Of a stretch of DNA of 64,000 nucleotides, positions 38,551-47,089 are shown in pieces. Source of the stretch: Vreelandella salicampi (GTDB lineage: Bacteria; Pseudomonadota; Gammaproteobacteria; Pseudomonadales; Halomonadaceae). The DNA lies in contig NZ_JACCDF010000004.1 in NCBI RefSeq assembly GCF_013415105.1, forward strand, positions 124,001 to 188,000, given 5' to 3'. The notes below the pieces were generated by a model. The model was not told the origin of the DNA, searched no databases, and worked only from the letters and a program-made list of their open reading frames with translations. The position numbers and the translations under genes were made by a program. Numbering within the stretch: the first letter of the stretch is position 1; the number at the start of each line of letters is the position of its first letter.

Positions 38551-39941
38551 CACCACTCTCCAAAGGCGCCGGTGGAGCGTGAACTTTCAGGTACTCCGCC
38601 GGAATCCGAGCGTCCACCTGTGGTCGCTGTACCACTCTCTGGCACCGTCTCGGGCACGAGACCTTGCGCCTTTGCCGAGGTAGCGGGAGACCAGTACTTC
38701 ACATAGCCAAGATAAGGGTGCCCGGTCGTGGGGTCAGTCGCACTCCACTGGCCGATGGTCTGTACGCCCTGCAAGTGCGCCTGCGATTCCGAACGCAGCA
38801 CGTTATTCACCATTCGCCCCACCGCCGAGGAACTAAACTCCCGCGCGGTACCGTCGGCCCGTGTCTCGCGCACCCGCTCCTGCAGCTTGCGCCGAGCGCT
38901 CTCTTTCTGCCCTTGCACCGTCATGGTCGCGAATTGCGCCAGCCAGCCGTCTGCCATCAATTGTGCGCTTGAGCGTGCCGCTTCAAGCTCAGCGCTGATT
39001 TCAAACTCATCCATCGCACCACGCACCAATGATGGCGCACCGGTACCAAATGCCATCAACCCATAACGCCCTTGGCTATCGGCGATCGGCTGTACGCCAA
39101 AGTAGCCCAGCATCGGCTCACCGGCCTCGATTTGAGACTGCAGGCGCTGCTGAATCTGTTCCACGGGGATTGCCTGACCGGGAGCGACATCGCCAGTACG
39201 CAGCTGACGCCCAAACTCACTAAACCGGTCAGACTTGACCACGACGACGCTGACGCGACCGTTATTAACGGGACCGTCACCGCCGACTTCCTCGATCACC
39301 CCAAAAATCCCGATGCCAGAAAGCTCTCCCATCGCCTGCCACGTGGTTTCCGTGACAAATTCATCAAATAGCAGCTGTTCGCGCTCGGCGATATTAAGCT
39401 GCGGCAGGCCGCTAACATCGCCGCCAAGTTCTTCGATGACACGATTAAGGGTCTGCACCGACGCCTCCGCCAAGCGACTCGACAACGCGTCACCCAAGGC
39501 TTTAAGGCTGGTGGTATCCTCCACTTCCTGCGGCAGGCCGTTTTGCATAAAGCGATCTGCCATGCGCTTACCAACGTTGACCGAATCCTGGGCGACCAGC
39601 TCCCCCATCGCCTGCAGAAACGCCTCTTCGGTCGCAATCAACCGCGCTTGGCTAAAATCGATGCTGGTGGGGTCAGCGGCGATATCCTGACTGGTTACCA
39701 CCAAGGTGCCACCGGCGGGATTGTTGGGTGACTCCCCCTGAACCCATCCCCTTTCATTCAGAAAGGCCTGGATTTTTTCATCACTTCTTGACACTTCGTC
39801 TATCGCCATGAACGGCGAAGGCGGCGTACTGGCCGCATTTTCCTGCGACTCGCGCGCCTGATCGGCGACATCCTGCGCCCAAGCCACCGATAGCGGCAGC
39901 ATCCAACACGTTAAGGCAACACACTGTATGACACGTTTCAT
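38550..39941 (-). CDS. DUF6844 family exported protein
   Basis: 463 residues. An N-terminal signal peptide (CVALTCWMLPLSVAWAQD) is followed by a long soluble domain with no recognisable catalytic motif; the stretch QARLIATEEAFLQAMGELVAQ and the repeated GELSGIGIFGVIEEVGG-type segments recall the DUF6844 family found with CsgG and LpoB neighbours. The C-terminus is Gly/Ser rich. It lies 15 bases after the LpoB-like gene and overlaps the next gene by TGATG. Probably a periplasmic partner of its neighbours. Confidence 0.65.
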   Translation of the reverse strand: MKRVIQCVALTCWMLPLSVAWAQDVADQARESQENAASTPPSPFMAIDEVSRSDEKIQAFLNERGWVQGESPNNPAGGTLVVTSQDIAADPTSIDFSQARLIATEEAFLQAMGELVAQDSVNVGKRMADRFMQNGLPQEVEDTTSLKALGDALSSRLAEASVQTLNRVIEELGGDVSGLPQLNIAEREQLLFDEFVTETTWQAMGELSGIGIFGVIEEVGGDGPVNNGRVSVVVVKSDRFSEFGRQLRTGDVAPGQAIPVEQIQQRLQSQIEAGEPMLGYFGVQPIADSQGRYGLMAFGTGAPSLVRGAMDEFEISAELEAARSSAQLMADGWLAQFATMTVQGQKESARRKLQERVRETRADGTAREFSSSAVGRMVNNVLRSESQAHLQGVQTIGQWSATDPTTGHPYLGYVKYWSPATSAKAQGLVPETVPESGTATTGGRSDSGGVPESSRSTGAFGEW

Positions 39942-39956
39942 AAGACTTCCTTTTCC

Positions 39957-40556
39957 TTACCAGCTTACCGAGGCATCCGAACCGCGTTTAATCACCTGGG
40001 TTTCGTCTTCCCAAAGAGCAAGACCGGTTGCAAGATCGGTCAACGACAGCTGCACATAGTATTCAACCTGCTGATCGCCGCCCACTTGGCGGTTACGCTG
40101 CAGGATTTTGCCCGACAGACTTAAATCCGGCGCTTGCAGCGTGCCTTTGCGCTGCACACCGCGCTGATCGAACTCCTCTGAATCACGCAGCGATCTGGCC
40201 AGCATGTTCATTTGATCTTCAGCACCATCAATGCCTACGGCCGTTGTGGTCACGACACGCCCGGAGCGTAGCAAATCTACCCGGATCTTCTTGACCAGCT
40301 GGTCGGTATCTAAGCGCTGCATGGTGTCATTGATGATACGGCTGACCACCATCACGTAACGCCCGCCATTGGGGTTTTCGACGGCACCACTTGCCAGCAT
40401 GGAATCCACGGATGCGGTCGCGGCGCGCTCGAAATCGCGATAGTCGAGCGACATGCTAACCTCACCCTGATCATTCTCCGGATCGACATAGTGCGCTGGT
40501 GTGGCACAGCCACTTAAGGTCAGCATCAACGCCGCGAACATCACTAAATACTTCAT
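39957..40556 (-). CDS. LpoB-like outer-membrane lipoprotein (penicillin-binding protein activator family)
   Basis: 199 residues. The leader MKYLVMFAALMLTLSGCATP has a lipobox with Cys17. The body matches the LpoB fold: SMSLDYRDFERAATASVDSM, GRYVMVVSRIINDTMQRLDT, and DLSLSGKILQRNRQVGG, with YVQLSLTDLATGLALWEDE. In Escherichia coli LpoB activates PBP1b from the outer membrane, but LpoB-like proteins next to CsgG and COG3014 genes form a separate group, so activity on a PBP is only a possibility. Third in order is DUF6844; upstream is the COG3014 lipoprotein gene. Confidence 0.8.
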   Translation of the reverse strand: MKYLVMFAALMLTLSGCATPAHYVDPENDQGEVSMSLDYRDFERAATASVDSMLASGAVENPNGGRYVMVVSRIINDTMQRLDTDQLVKKIRVDLLRSGRVVTTTAVGIDGAEDQMNMLARSLRDSEEFDQRGVQRKGTLQAPDLSLSGKILQRNRQVGGDQQVEYYVQLSLTDLATGLALWEDETQVIKRGSDASVSW

Positions 40557-40657
40557 TACGTCATTTCCTTATTTCGAATACACGTTTTTACTACACGATG
40601 ACAGGCAGCGCGGTGTCGCGCTGCCTATGGTTTTGGTAGTGCCGTTATGAAAGGTGC

Positions 40658-42142
40658 TTATCGACTAGCCACGGCGGGCGTTGCACCCAGCGTAAACTGC
40701 GCGCCGGTATGCTCACCCTGTAGGTCAATCACGGAAACCTGCGCCGGGCCTTGCTGACTCGGGCGTTTGATGTATACCAGGGTGTAAGGCCAGTCTGGCA
40801 AAGAAACTTCTCCCAGCGGGCCAGCTTGCGTGCTCAACGTCAAAGCGCCGGAGGCAGGGCGATCAAAGCGGGTCGCTTCCCAGTGATCCGGTGTCGCCTG
40901 CCAGCTGCGCAAATCCGCACGCGTGGTAGACGCGGCAAATAGCGCTGACCCTAGCTGCCCAACCGCGCCTAATTCATCGGCTGCCGATTTTTGGATCAAC
41001 GCCTTAACTGCGGCAGAAGCGACAGCTCTGCCAAGCACCGCTGGAAAACGCGACTGCATTTCAGTATTCACGACCTTACCCATGGGCGAGAAGGCCTCCA
41101 GGGTAAACTGGCTTCCGTCCGCATTAATCGAAAGGGCATCCCGATTAGCGGCGCGGTCGCTGTAGCGCGGCAGTGCGATACCGGTATAGGCAGGTACCGA
41201 AGTATTGCCGTGGAAGAGCAACAGTGGAATATCAAAACGCGTTTCTTTAGCCACCGGTCCTAACCCATTTTCATACAGCACCCAAACCTGTGGGGCGAGA
41301 TCTTGCCTGGACTGACGACCGGACGAGAGGGCGTCGGCAAGCTCGGCATCTTGGCGCAGAATAGTGTTGTCCGGGGCCATTTCAGCCACGCGCGAAAGTG
41401 AAACGCTGGCTTTATCCAAATCGCCGCTATCCCGGCTTGCAAGGAAAAAGAGGCCGTGAAGATAAGTGGAAGCTGGAACGATGAATTCCGAATAGACATT
41501 CCACTGAGCCGTATTGCCATAATGCTCGGAAACACTCTGCTGTAGCGCATCGCTTTCCAGGCTCTTGCTTATTGAGGCCTGCTCTGTGCCGTCGCCGTCT
41601 TTCAATGCCGCCTGCTGCGCGGCGATTTCGTCAGCAAATGATTCGACTGCTCGCCGAGTGCGATCATCGGCACGATTAAACTCGATGCGGGCGAGGTCCC
41701 GCTGCCCTTGGTGCAGGAATGACAACCCTTTATAGGTATTGACCAGAATGGTCTCAGAAAGCATCGGGGTATAATCACGCTCTGCATCATTGACCAGAAC
41801 GGACATCCCACCCTCAAGAAGATTGGAAGCCAAGCCGGTGGTGTCATCGAGCTTCATGCCAACTTCGGCTTCATCGTACAGCGCAATCGCTTCATCATGC
41901 GCTCCGAGCATACGCTTGGCTTCCGCCTGGTGGAGCACTTCAAGAAGACGTTTGTCTTCTACTTTCTTCAAGCCGCCAAGCCCAGGTTTGGGCCTCATGG
42001 ATTCTATTGCCGCGTTGTAATCACCCAGTACCCAGGAAGTGTTGAAGGCTTCCATCTGGCTACGCTGCTGGTAGGAAGAACAGCCAGCCAACGCCGACAC
42101 GGCTGCTGCAAGCGCAACGGCCTTTACTACTCCTTTCATCAT
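40658..42142 (-). CDS. COG3014-family TPR-like lipoprotein
   Basis: 494 residues. The signal peptide ends in SALAGCSS, a lipobox with Cys21. The N-terminal half is helical and TPR-like (YNAAIESMRPKPG, LEVLHQAEAKRMLGAHDEAI, YKGLSFLHQGQRDLARIEFN), and the C-terminal part (VWVLYENGLGPVAKETRFDI, ALPRYSDR) matches the COG3014 domain. An outer-membrane-anchored scaffold is likely. First gene of the envelope operon, about 100 bases upstream of the LpoB-like gene. Confidence 0.8.
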   Translation of the reverse strand: MMKGVVKAVALAAAVSALAGCSSYQQRSQMEAFNTSWVLGDYNAAIESMRPKPGLGGLKKVEDKRLLEVLHQAEAKRMLGAHDEAIALYDEAEVGMKLDDTTGLASNLLEGGMSVLVNDAERDYTPMLSETILVNTYKGLSFLHQGQRDLARIEFNRADDRTRRAVESFADEIAAQQAALKDGDGTEQASISKSLESDALQQSVSEHYGNTAQWNVYSEFIVPASTYLHGLFFLASRDSGDLDKASVSLSRVAEMAPDNTILRQDAELADALSSGRQSRQDLAPQVWVLYENGLGPVAKETRFDIPLLLFHGNTSVPAYTGIALPRYSDRAANRDALSINADGSQFTLEAFSPMGKVVNTEMQSRFPAVLGRAVASAAVKALIQKSAADELGAVGQLGSALFAASTTRADLRSWQATPDHWEATRFDRPASGALTLSTQAGPLGEVSLPDWPYTLVYIKRPSQQGPAQVSVIDLQGEHTGAQFTLGATPAVASR

Positions 42143-42457
42143 GTTCCCTTATATGTCCCTGATAGGCACCCGAGCCTTAACGTCAAGCACCCAATGTCTA
42201 TATTGCCCTTCTCCAGAAGGACATCCTTGTGTTCATCCATGTTATCCGTGGTCAAGTCCCGATTGTTATCGTGCCAGGCTGTGACCAAAGGGAGCTTAGC
42301 ATGCCTTCAACGTATTGCCATTCTGCAAAAGCGAACCTAGGTCAAAAGAAGGACTATTTGGCATCCCCGCAGGGCTTAATCTTGACGCCCAACAGGCGGC
42401 CCCATAGCATGACATCAACTTTATCAGGCGGCCTTGCCGTCTCCACCTGCCGCGATG

Positions 42458-43471
42458 AACGGATTAATGACTGCAAACGCCTCTTCAACCCCACCTGTCA
42501 GCACCTCACCTTTACCGCTGCATGCCGTGGTGGCGGATGACTTTAACGCCGTTAACCGCACCATTGTCGAGCAGCTCAACTCTAGAGTGCCGCTGGTCGC
42601 CACCATCAGCCAGTACATCATTGAAAGCGGCGGCAAACGCCTACGCCCGCTTCTTGTGCTACTTGCCGCGCGCGCGCTCGGCTATGACGGTGACAAGCAC
42701 ATCGCCCTGGCAACCCTGATCGAGTTCATGCATACCTCAACGCTTTTGCACGACGACGTGGTGGATGAGTCACACCTGCGCCGCGGCAAACAAACCGCCA
42801 ACGACAGCTGGGGCAATGCACCGTCTGTATTAGTGGGCGATTTTCTTTACTCGCGCTCCTTTCAAATGATGGTTGATGTCGGCTCCATGCGCATTATGGC
42901 GATTCTTTCGGCCGCCACCTGCGTCATTGCCGAAGGCGAAGTGCAACAACTGACCAATATCGGCAACCCGGATATCTCTGAGGCGGACTACTTTGAGACC
43001 ATCCAAGGCAAAACCGCAATGCTGTTCGAGGCGTCTTCCCACAGCGGCGCCGTACTGGCCGAGGCTTCCCCCGAGCAGGAACGCGCCCTGCAGTATTACG
43101 GGCGCTATTTAGGCCTGGCGTTCCAGCTAATCGATGACCTACTCGACTACCAAGGCGACGCCAACGCCATGGGCAAAAACGTGGGTGACGACCTCACCGA
43201 AGGCAAGCCGACGCTACCGCTAATTCACGCCATGGAAAAAGGCACTCCCGAGCAAGCCAAGCTGATTCGCCAGGCCATTCGCAAAGGCGGGCTAGAGCAA
43301 CTTGATGCGGTAATGGATATCGTTAACGCCACCGGTGCTTTAACCTATACCCGCGCCCGCGCCGAAGAAATGGCCGATAAAGCCCTCGCCCAACTCGACG
43401 CCTTGCCGGCAAGCCCCTATCGCGACACAATGGCAAAACTTGCCCGCCTCGCGGTTGAGCGTAAAACGTAA
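42458..43471 (+). CDS. ispB: Octaprenyl diphosphate synthase
   Basis: About 338 residues. It makes the all-trans long-chain prenyl diphosphate used for the ubiquinone tail. The first aspartate motif is LLHDDVVDESHLRRG and the second is LIDDLLDYQGDANAMGKN, with ISQYIIESGGKRLRPLL at the start. An N-terminal extension of about 25 residues rich in Ser, Pro and Thr precedes the family core. Several in-frame starts (42434 TTG, 42458 ATG, 42467 ATG) have no convincing ribosome binding site; the middle one is given. In relatives ispB is divergent from rplU; here the envelope operon lies between them. Confidence 0.95.
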   Translation, partial: NGLMTANASSTPPVSTSPLPLHAVVADDFNAVNRTIVEQLNSRVPLVATISQYIIESGGKRLRPLLVLLAARALGYDGDKHIALATLIEFMHTSTLLHDDVVDESHLRRGKQTANDSWGNAPSVLVGDFLYSRSFQMMVDVGSMRIMAILSAATCVIAEGEVQQLTNIGNPDISEADYFETIQGKTAMLFEASSHSGAVLAEASPEQERALQYYGRYLGLAFQLIDDLLDYQGDANAMGKNVGDDLTEGKPTLPLIHAMEKGTPEQAKLIRQAIRKGGLEQLDAVMDIVNATGALTYTRARAEEMADKALAQLDALPASPYRDTMAKLARLAVERKT

Positions 43472-43486
43472 ATCGCGTTTTCAGGG

Positions 43487-43514
43487 TTGCATGCTGGCCT
43501 CTTTCACGTATAAT
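43487..43514 (+). promoter_or_regulatory. Sigma-70-type promoter of tRNA-Pro
   Basis: TTGCAT (43487-43492), a 16-base spacer and a perfect TATAAT (43509-43514). GC-rich bases after the -10 box suit stringent control of a stable RNA. Confidence 0.8.
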
Positions 43515-43551
43515 TTGTCCGCGTTGAAGGGCGATGCCCTGAAACAAATAA

Positions 43552-43628
43552 CGGAATATAGCTCAGCTTGGTAGAGCGCTGCCTTCGGGAGGCAGAGGTC
43601 GTAGGTTCGAATCCTGCTATTCCGACCA
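43552..43628 (+). tRNA. tRNA-Pro (anticodon CGG)
   Basis: A 77-base cloverleaf with acceptor stem CGGAATA/TATTCCG, D-arm with GCTCAGCTTGG, anticodon loop TTCGGGA giving CGG, T-loop GTTCGAAT and encoded CCA. It has its own promoter and terminator, and marks the left border of the accessory island. Confidence 0.97.
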
Positions 43629-43640
43629 AAAAGATTATTA

Positions 43641-43681
43641 AAAACGGCCACTTAGCTAATACAGCAAGTGGCCGTTTTTTG
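43641..43681 (+). terminator. Terminator of tRNA-Pro
   Basis: ACGGCCACTT (43644-43653) pairs with AAGTGGCCGT (43666-43675) around a 12-base loop, followed by a T-run; it lies 13 bases after the tRNA. Confidence 0.92.
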
Positions 43682-44005
43682 TTGAGCTATTTATTAGGTG
43701 CCAAATAGGTTCTGCGCGTGAGGACTAATGCTTATCACTGCCCCGCGCACCAGAGTTAATCAGCAATCTTCAATAAATAGATATTTCCACTGAACACATA
43801 ATCGCTCAGCATCTCAATGAGTCGTAAACATCAAAACAGTTCGAAGGCAGAATATGCTGTAAGGTACGTACACCACGTTAGCTATGTAAGATGTGGCCGG
43901 TCGGATCGTTCACGAACTCCACTAATATCTAAAAAATTGATAACCCGTGGTTATGTAGATCGGGCTTTCAAGAATTCAATAACAAGCTATTCTGACTACT
44001 TATTC
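43682..44005. other. Gap at the left edge of the accessory island
   Basis: About 324 bases of AT-richer sequence between the tRNA-Pro terminator and the first island gene. I see no gene, tRNA fragment or insertion sequence end in it, and no copy of the 3' end of tRNA-Pro. Confidence 0.6.
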
Positions 44006-44356
44006 TTACATTGTCGGGTTCAGGCTGCCACGTCGCTTCTCTGCTTCACTGGCTGTAAGCCACTGAATATCTGGTACGGACTTATCCATTTGAATGATGC
44101 CGCTGAGGGTATCCGTAACGCCATGGCTGGCACGGTAGCGAATCAAGACATCCAATAGCTCCATGAGCATGTATGTAAAGTCGCTGTCCTTGAGTAACGA
44201 ATGATCTTCGTCTTCAAACTGCCAGGTTGCGCCGCCTACTCTGCCCTCCTCCTCGTCGGCAAAGAATATGATATTGCCTGAGACCGATGTGTCAGGGAGC
44301 AGTTGCTCAGTCAGCTGTGTCAGGCGATGTTGAGCAAAGGATGAGTCGTACTTCAT
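44006..44356 (-). CDS. Hypothetical protein at the end of the type I RM operon
   Basis: 116 residues with no family I recognise. It is acidic (FADEEEGRV, FEDEDHSLLKDSD) and without membrane segments. Its position, 22 bases after the PD-(D/E)XK nuclease gene and in the same direction, suggests it belongs to that gene's transcript and may partner it. No catalytic motif can be pointed out. Confidence 0.6.
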   Translation of the reverse strand: MKYDSSFAQHRLTQLTEQLLPDTSVSGNIIFFADEEEGRVGGATWQFEDEDHSLLKDSDFTYMLMELLDVLIRYRASHGVTDTLSGIIQMDKSVPDIQWLTASEAEKRRGSLNPTM

Positions 44357-44378
44357 GGCGCATAGCCTCTCGCATTGT

Positions 44379-45644
44379 TTAGGCGTCGCTGTTTTCCATC
44401 AGCGATTTAGCTTCTTTAACCAGGGTCACCTGGTGATCCACCATCTGACCGATGATGGCCTGCCGCTTCTCTTCATCCATCAGGTCGAGCACTGGTCCAT
44501 TGAATTTATCAAAATTAAGAATGATCGGCTCCTGGCTGGGGGATGGGTTGTAGTAATAGCAAGCTAGCCAGTCGGTTTCCTTGTCGGCCATCGCATTACC
44601 ATCGCCCAGCATCGCCTTTTTTTCAGGCCGTATTACTGGTGACCCTGACGTACCTTCGATACGCAGCCCGTAGTGAATGGCATTATAGATGTGAACATAC
44701 AGGCAGAGAGTTTCACCGTTCACGGTACCAACTGGGAGCTTGATGCCCACACGTTTGCCACCTCGGCTGTCATCAAAATAGTTCTGGGAAATTTCTCTCA
44801 GGTCTTTACCGCCATAAACAGCCGGCGCTCCACCAAACGCATGAGTCAACGCGAAAGAGAGTTCCTCCCAGAACCGAAGCATCACCGCTGCTTTTGCCTT
44901 GGGGAGCGCCTTTTCTAGCGCCAACGCTGTTTCCAGGTCATCACGGTTGTTGGCGAGTTTGTCTGCGATAAGCGCTGTCATAGAGGTTCCGGCTCCGGTG
45001 ATATTTTCGAGCAGACGCTGGTACTGGATAAGCGCGTAGGACAATTCCGGTTTGTGGATACTGAAGCTTGCGCAATTGTCGATCCACTGGCGGATATCTT
45101 TCTCGAAAGAAAGGCAATGTACATTCTCTTGCTCAAGGTCTTTAAGGCTGTAGGCGGAGGGCGCCTTGGCATCCAGCGTGAGATAGACAAGCACCGCCTT
45201 TTTCCGGTTTTTAGCCCGATGTTTGAGCTCTGTGTAATAGTCGTGCAGCTGCGCCTTCTGGTCACCGGCGTCAATCTTCACTTCAATGCCGATAATTAGA
45301 TCTGGCGACTCCACCACGATATCCACACGTCGCTGGTCTTCGGTGGCGAGCTCTCTGGTTACGTTGGCACGCTCACTTACATCGTATGAAAGGCCCAGGA
45401 TGTCGTTAACAAATGCATTTAGAAACCTGGCGCCCTCACCGTGCCGCCCGGTGGGGCTCAGCAACTCAGCGAGATATCGTGAGTGAGTGCGGTTTTCATC
45501 GCGCTGAAGGCCCAGGATCGCGAAGATATTGAAACGCTCACCGTCCCTATTGGCATTTTCTCTGCAAGTCTCGACCAGCTCGGCCAAGCGGCGAAAGCTG
45601 TCTGTCAGTTCGGCTTCGTCTTGCGATGCAGCAAGATGACTCAT
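44379..45644 (-). CDS. PD-(D/E)XK nuclease family protein
   Basis: 421 residues. Near the N-terminus ILGLQRDENRTHSRYLAELL leads to the nuclease core: D108 in RRVDIVVE, E121 and K123 in LIIGIEVKIDAGDQ, and KAQLHDY helix after. This is the PD-(D/E)XK nuclease superfamily form with an N-terminal helical cap often found in defence loci. The rest is helical with YNAIHYGLRIEG near the C-terminus. It is 53 bases downstream of hsdS on the same strand. It may be an accessory restriction nuclease; no role is proven. Confidence 0.8.
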   Translation of the reverse strand: MSHLAASQDEAELTDSFRRLAELVETCRENANRDGERFNIFAILGLQRDENRTHSRYLAELLSPTGRHGEGARFLNAFVNDILGLSYDVSERANVTRELATEDQRRVDIVVESPDLIIGIEVKIDAGDQKAQLHDYYTELKHRAKNRKKAVLVYLTLDAKAPSAYSLKDLEQENVHCLSFEKDIRQWIDNCASFSIHKPELSYALIQYQRLLENITGAGTSMTALIADKLANNRDDLETALALEKALPKAKAAVMLRFWEELSFALTHAFGGAPAVYGGKDLREISQNYFDDSRGGKRVGIKLPVGTVNGETLCLYVHIYNAIHYGLRIEGTSGSPVIRPEKKAMLGDGNAMADKETDWLACYYYNPSPSQEPIILNFDKFNGPVLDLMDEEKRQAIIGQMVDHQVTLVKEAKSLMENSDA

Positions 45645-45697
45645 TCAGCTTTTCCTTACGGTAGTGAGTTACGAACTACACACTCACCGCGTGAACA

Positions 45698-47089
45698 TCA
45701 CGCGGTTGTCTGCTTGCGAGTTTTCTTTGCCGGTTTTGACGCTGCTTTCTCAGCTTTAATACGCTCCAGCAACGCCTCCGCGCTGTTGTCGCCGCTGATC
45801 AGCTCCGGGTTGTCCTTGCGCCATTGCTCGGTGAGTTCGCCTCGAAAGGCTTTTGCGAGGATGGACTGGGTGAGGTTATTGACGCGGCCCAGAGCGTTGT
45901 TGACCTGTTGTTCGATGCGGTCGGCGTGTGCGAAAAGTTGGTCTACTCGGCGGACGATTTCGGTTTGTTCTTCATAAAGAGGCTTCGGAATCGGGATTTC
46001 GAGCAGTGCTTTTTGGCCGATGTTACGCATTGACATTTGATTGCCGGTGGAGCGGTCTTGGATTTCCTTACGTCCGGTCATTGAACGAAGGAAGATGTTA
46101 ACCCAAGCTTTGTCCTCATCGTCCATGTTCAAGCGAAGTACCTTATCGCTGAGCATCAGATTCTTTGTAACCTTCTGCACAATCACTGGATTACCAAGTA
46201 GATCAATTGTATTGGCTCTTGATATTAAGAAATCACCAACCTTTATTCTCCGAGATTCCAAGAACAGATTTTTTTCGGGGAGAGTCTTACTTTGCTCCTC
46301 GTCATATGTGCCCCAAGTCACAGCGCTGATCTTGATGATTCCGAATTCGTTCTCGCCGGGCGGAGTTTCAATACACTTCAGGTTTTTCCCGGCTTCAATG
46401 TTTTGAACGAGGTTCCTAAGGCTGATGTTCGCCCATCCAGTGAGCTCACTCATGCTTCGCCACTCCTCCGTCAACCGCCCACTCATCGCCGCAGCCAGCA
46501 CCGACTGGCGGAAGCGTTTGAGGATTTGCGGGATGCGTTCGAGGCGGGCTTTGGTGTTTTCCACCTGGGCCAGCAGGGTGTCGAGTTTGTCGGCGATGGC
46601 TTTTTGTTCGGCAGCAGGCGGCAACGCTACTGGAAACGCTTCTACAAATGCTCGTGGGACTCGGCGGAGTCCCACGGCCCCCGTCATGCTCTCTGCACCC
46701 TGCTGCATAAAGGACTGACTTTTGATGGTCGCAAAAATCAGGGTTGGTGAGATCTCTTTGCTGGTTGGCCTAAGGACATAAAATTCCGAACTTCCAGCCC
46801 CGATCCCGCCCGGCATGTCACGCACAATCGCAGCTTTACCGTTCTCGAAACACGGAGTCACTTTGGCGAATATGATGTCGCCATCAGCAAAATTGGTATA
46901 GGACTTTTTAATTTTTCCCCACAGCTTCTCCTCGTGCTGCAAGATGCCGTGATAATCGGTCGGAGCCAGTGCCATGGGAACAAATCCAGCCACTTGATCA
47001 GCACTGGCATCATTCTTCGGATTTAGTACAACAACATCTACCAGCGAACATCGTGCCCAACTTTCTGGAGTGTGATTTATTTCCTTCAC
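45698..47089 (-). CDS. hsdS: Type I restriction-modification specificity subunit
   Basis: 463 residues. Two target recognition domains (about 1-150 and 220-380) are each followed by a conserved helix: VENTKARLERIPQILKRFRQ with SVLAAAMSGRLTEEWR after the first, and VNNLTQSILAKAFRGELTEQ after the second. HsdS reads both halves of a split DNA site for methylation and restriction. The ATG overlaps the hsdM stop (ATGA). The C-terminus is Lys/Ala rich. Confidence 0.95.
   Translation of the reverse strand: MKEINHTPESWARCSLVDVVVLNPKNDASADQVAGFVPMALAPTDYHGILQHEEKLWGKIKKSYTNFADGDIIFAKVTPCFENGKAAIVRDMPGGIGAGSSEFYVLRPTSKEISPTLIFATIKSQSFMQQGAESMTGAVGLRRVPRAFVEAFPVALPPAAEQKAIADKLDTLLAQVENTKARLERIPQILKRFRQSVLAAAMSGRLTEEWRSMSELTGWANISLRNLVQNIEAGKNLKCIETPPGENEFGIIKISAVTWGTYDEEQSKTLPEKNLFLESRRIKVGDFLISRANTIDLLGNPVIVQKVTKNLMLSDKVLRLNMDDEDKAWVNIFLRSMTGRKEIQDRSTGNQMSMRNIGQKALLEIPIPKPLYEEQTEIVRRVDQLFAHADRIEQQVNNALGRVNNLTQSILAKAFRGELTEQWRKDNPELISGDNSAEALLERIKAEKAASKPAKKTRKQTTA

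Noticed and set aside
37267..42142. Curli biogenesis locus
   Set aside because: The CsgG-like domain is present, but no csgA/B/E/F genes are nearby and the neighbours are LpoB-like, DUF6844 and COG3014 proteins.
42229..42540. 103-residue open frame upstream of ispB
   Set aside because: It overlaps the ispB start in another frame and has no recognisable content.
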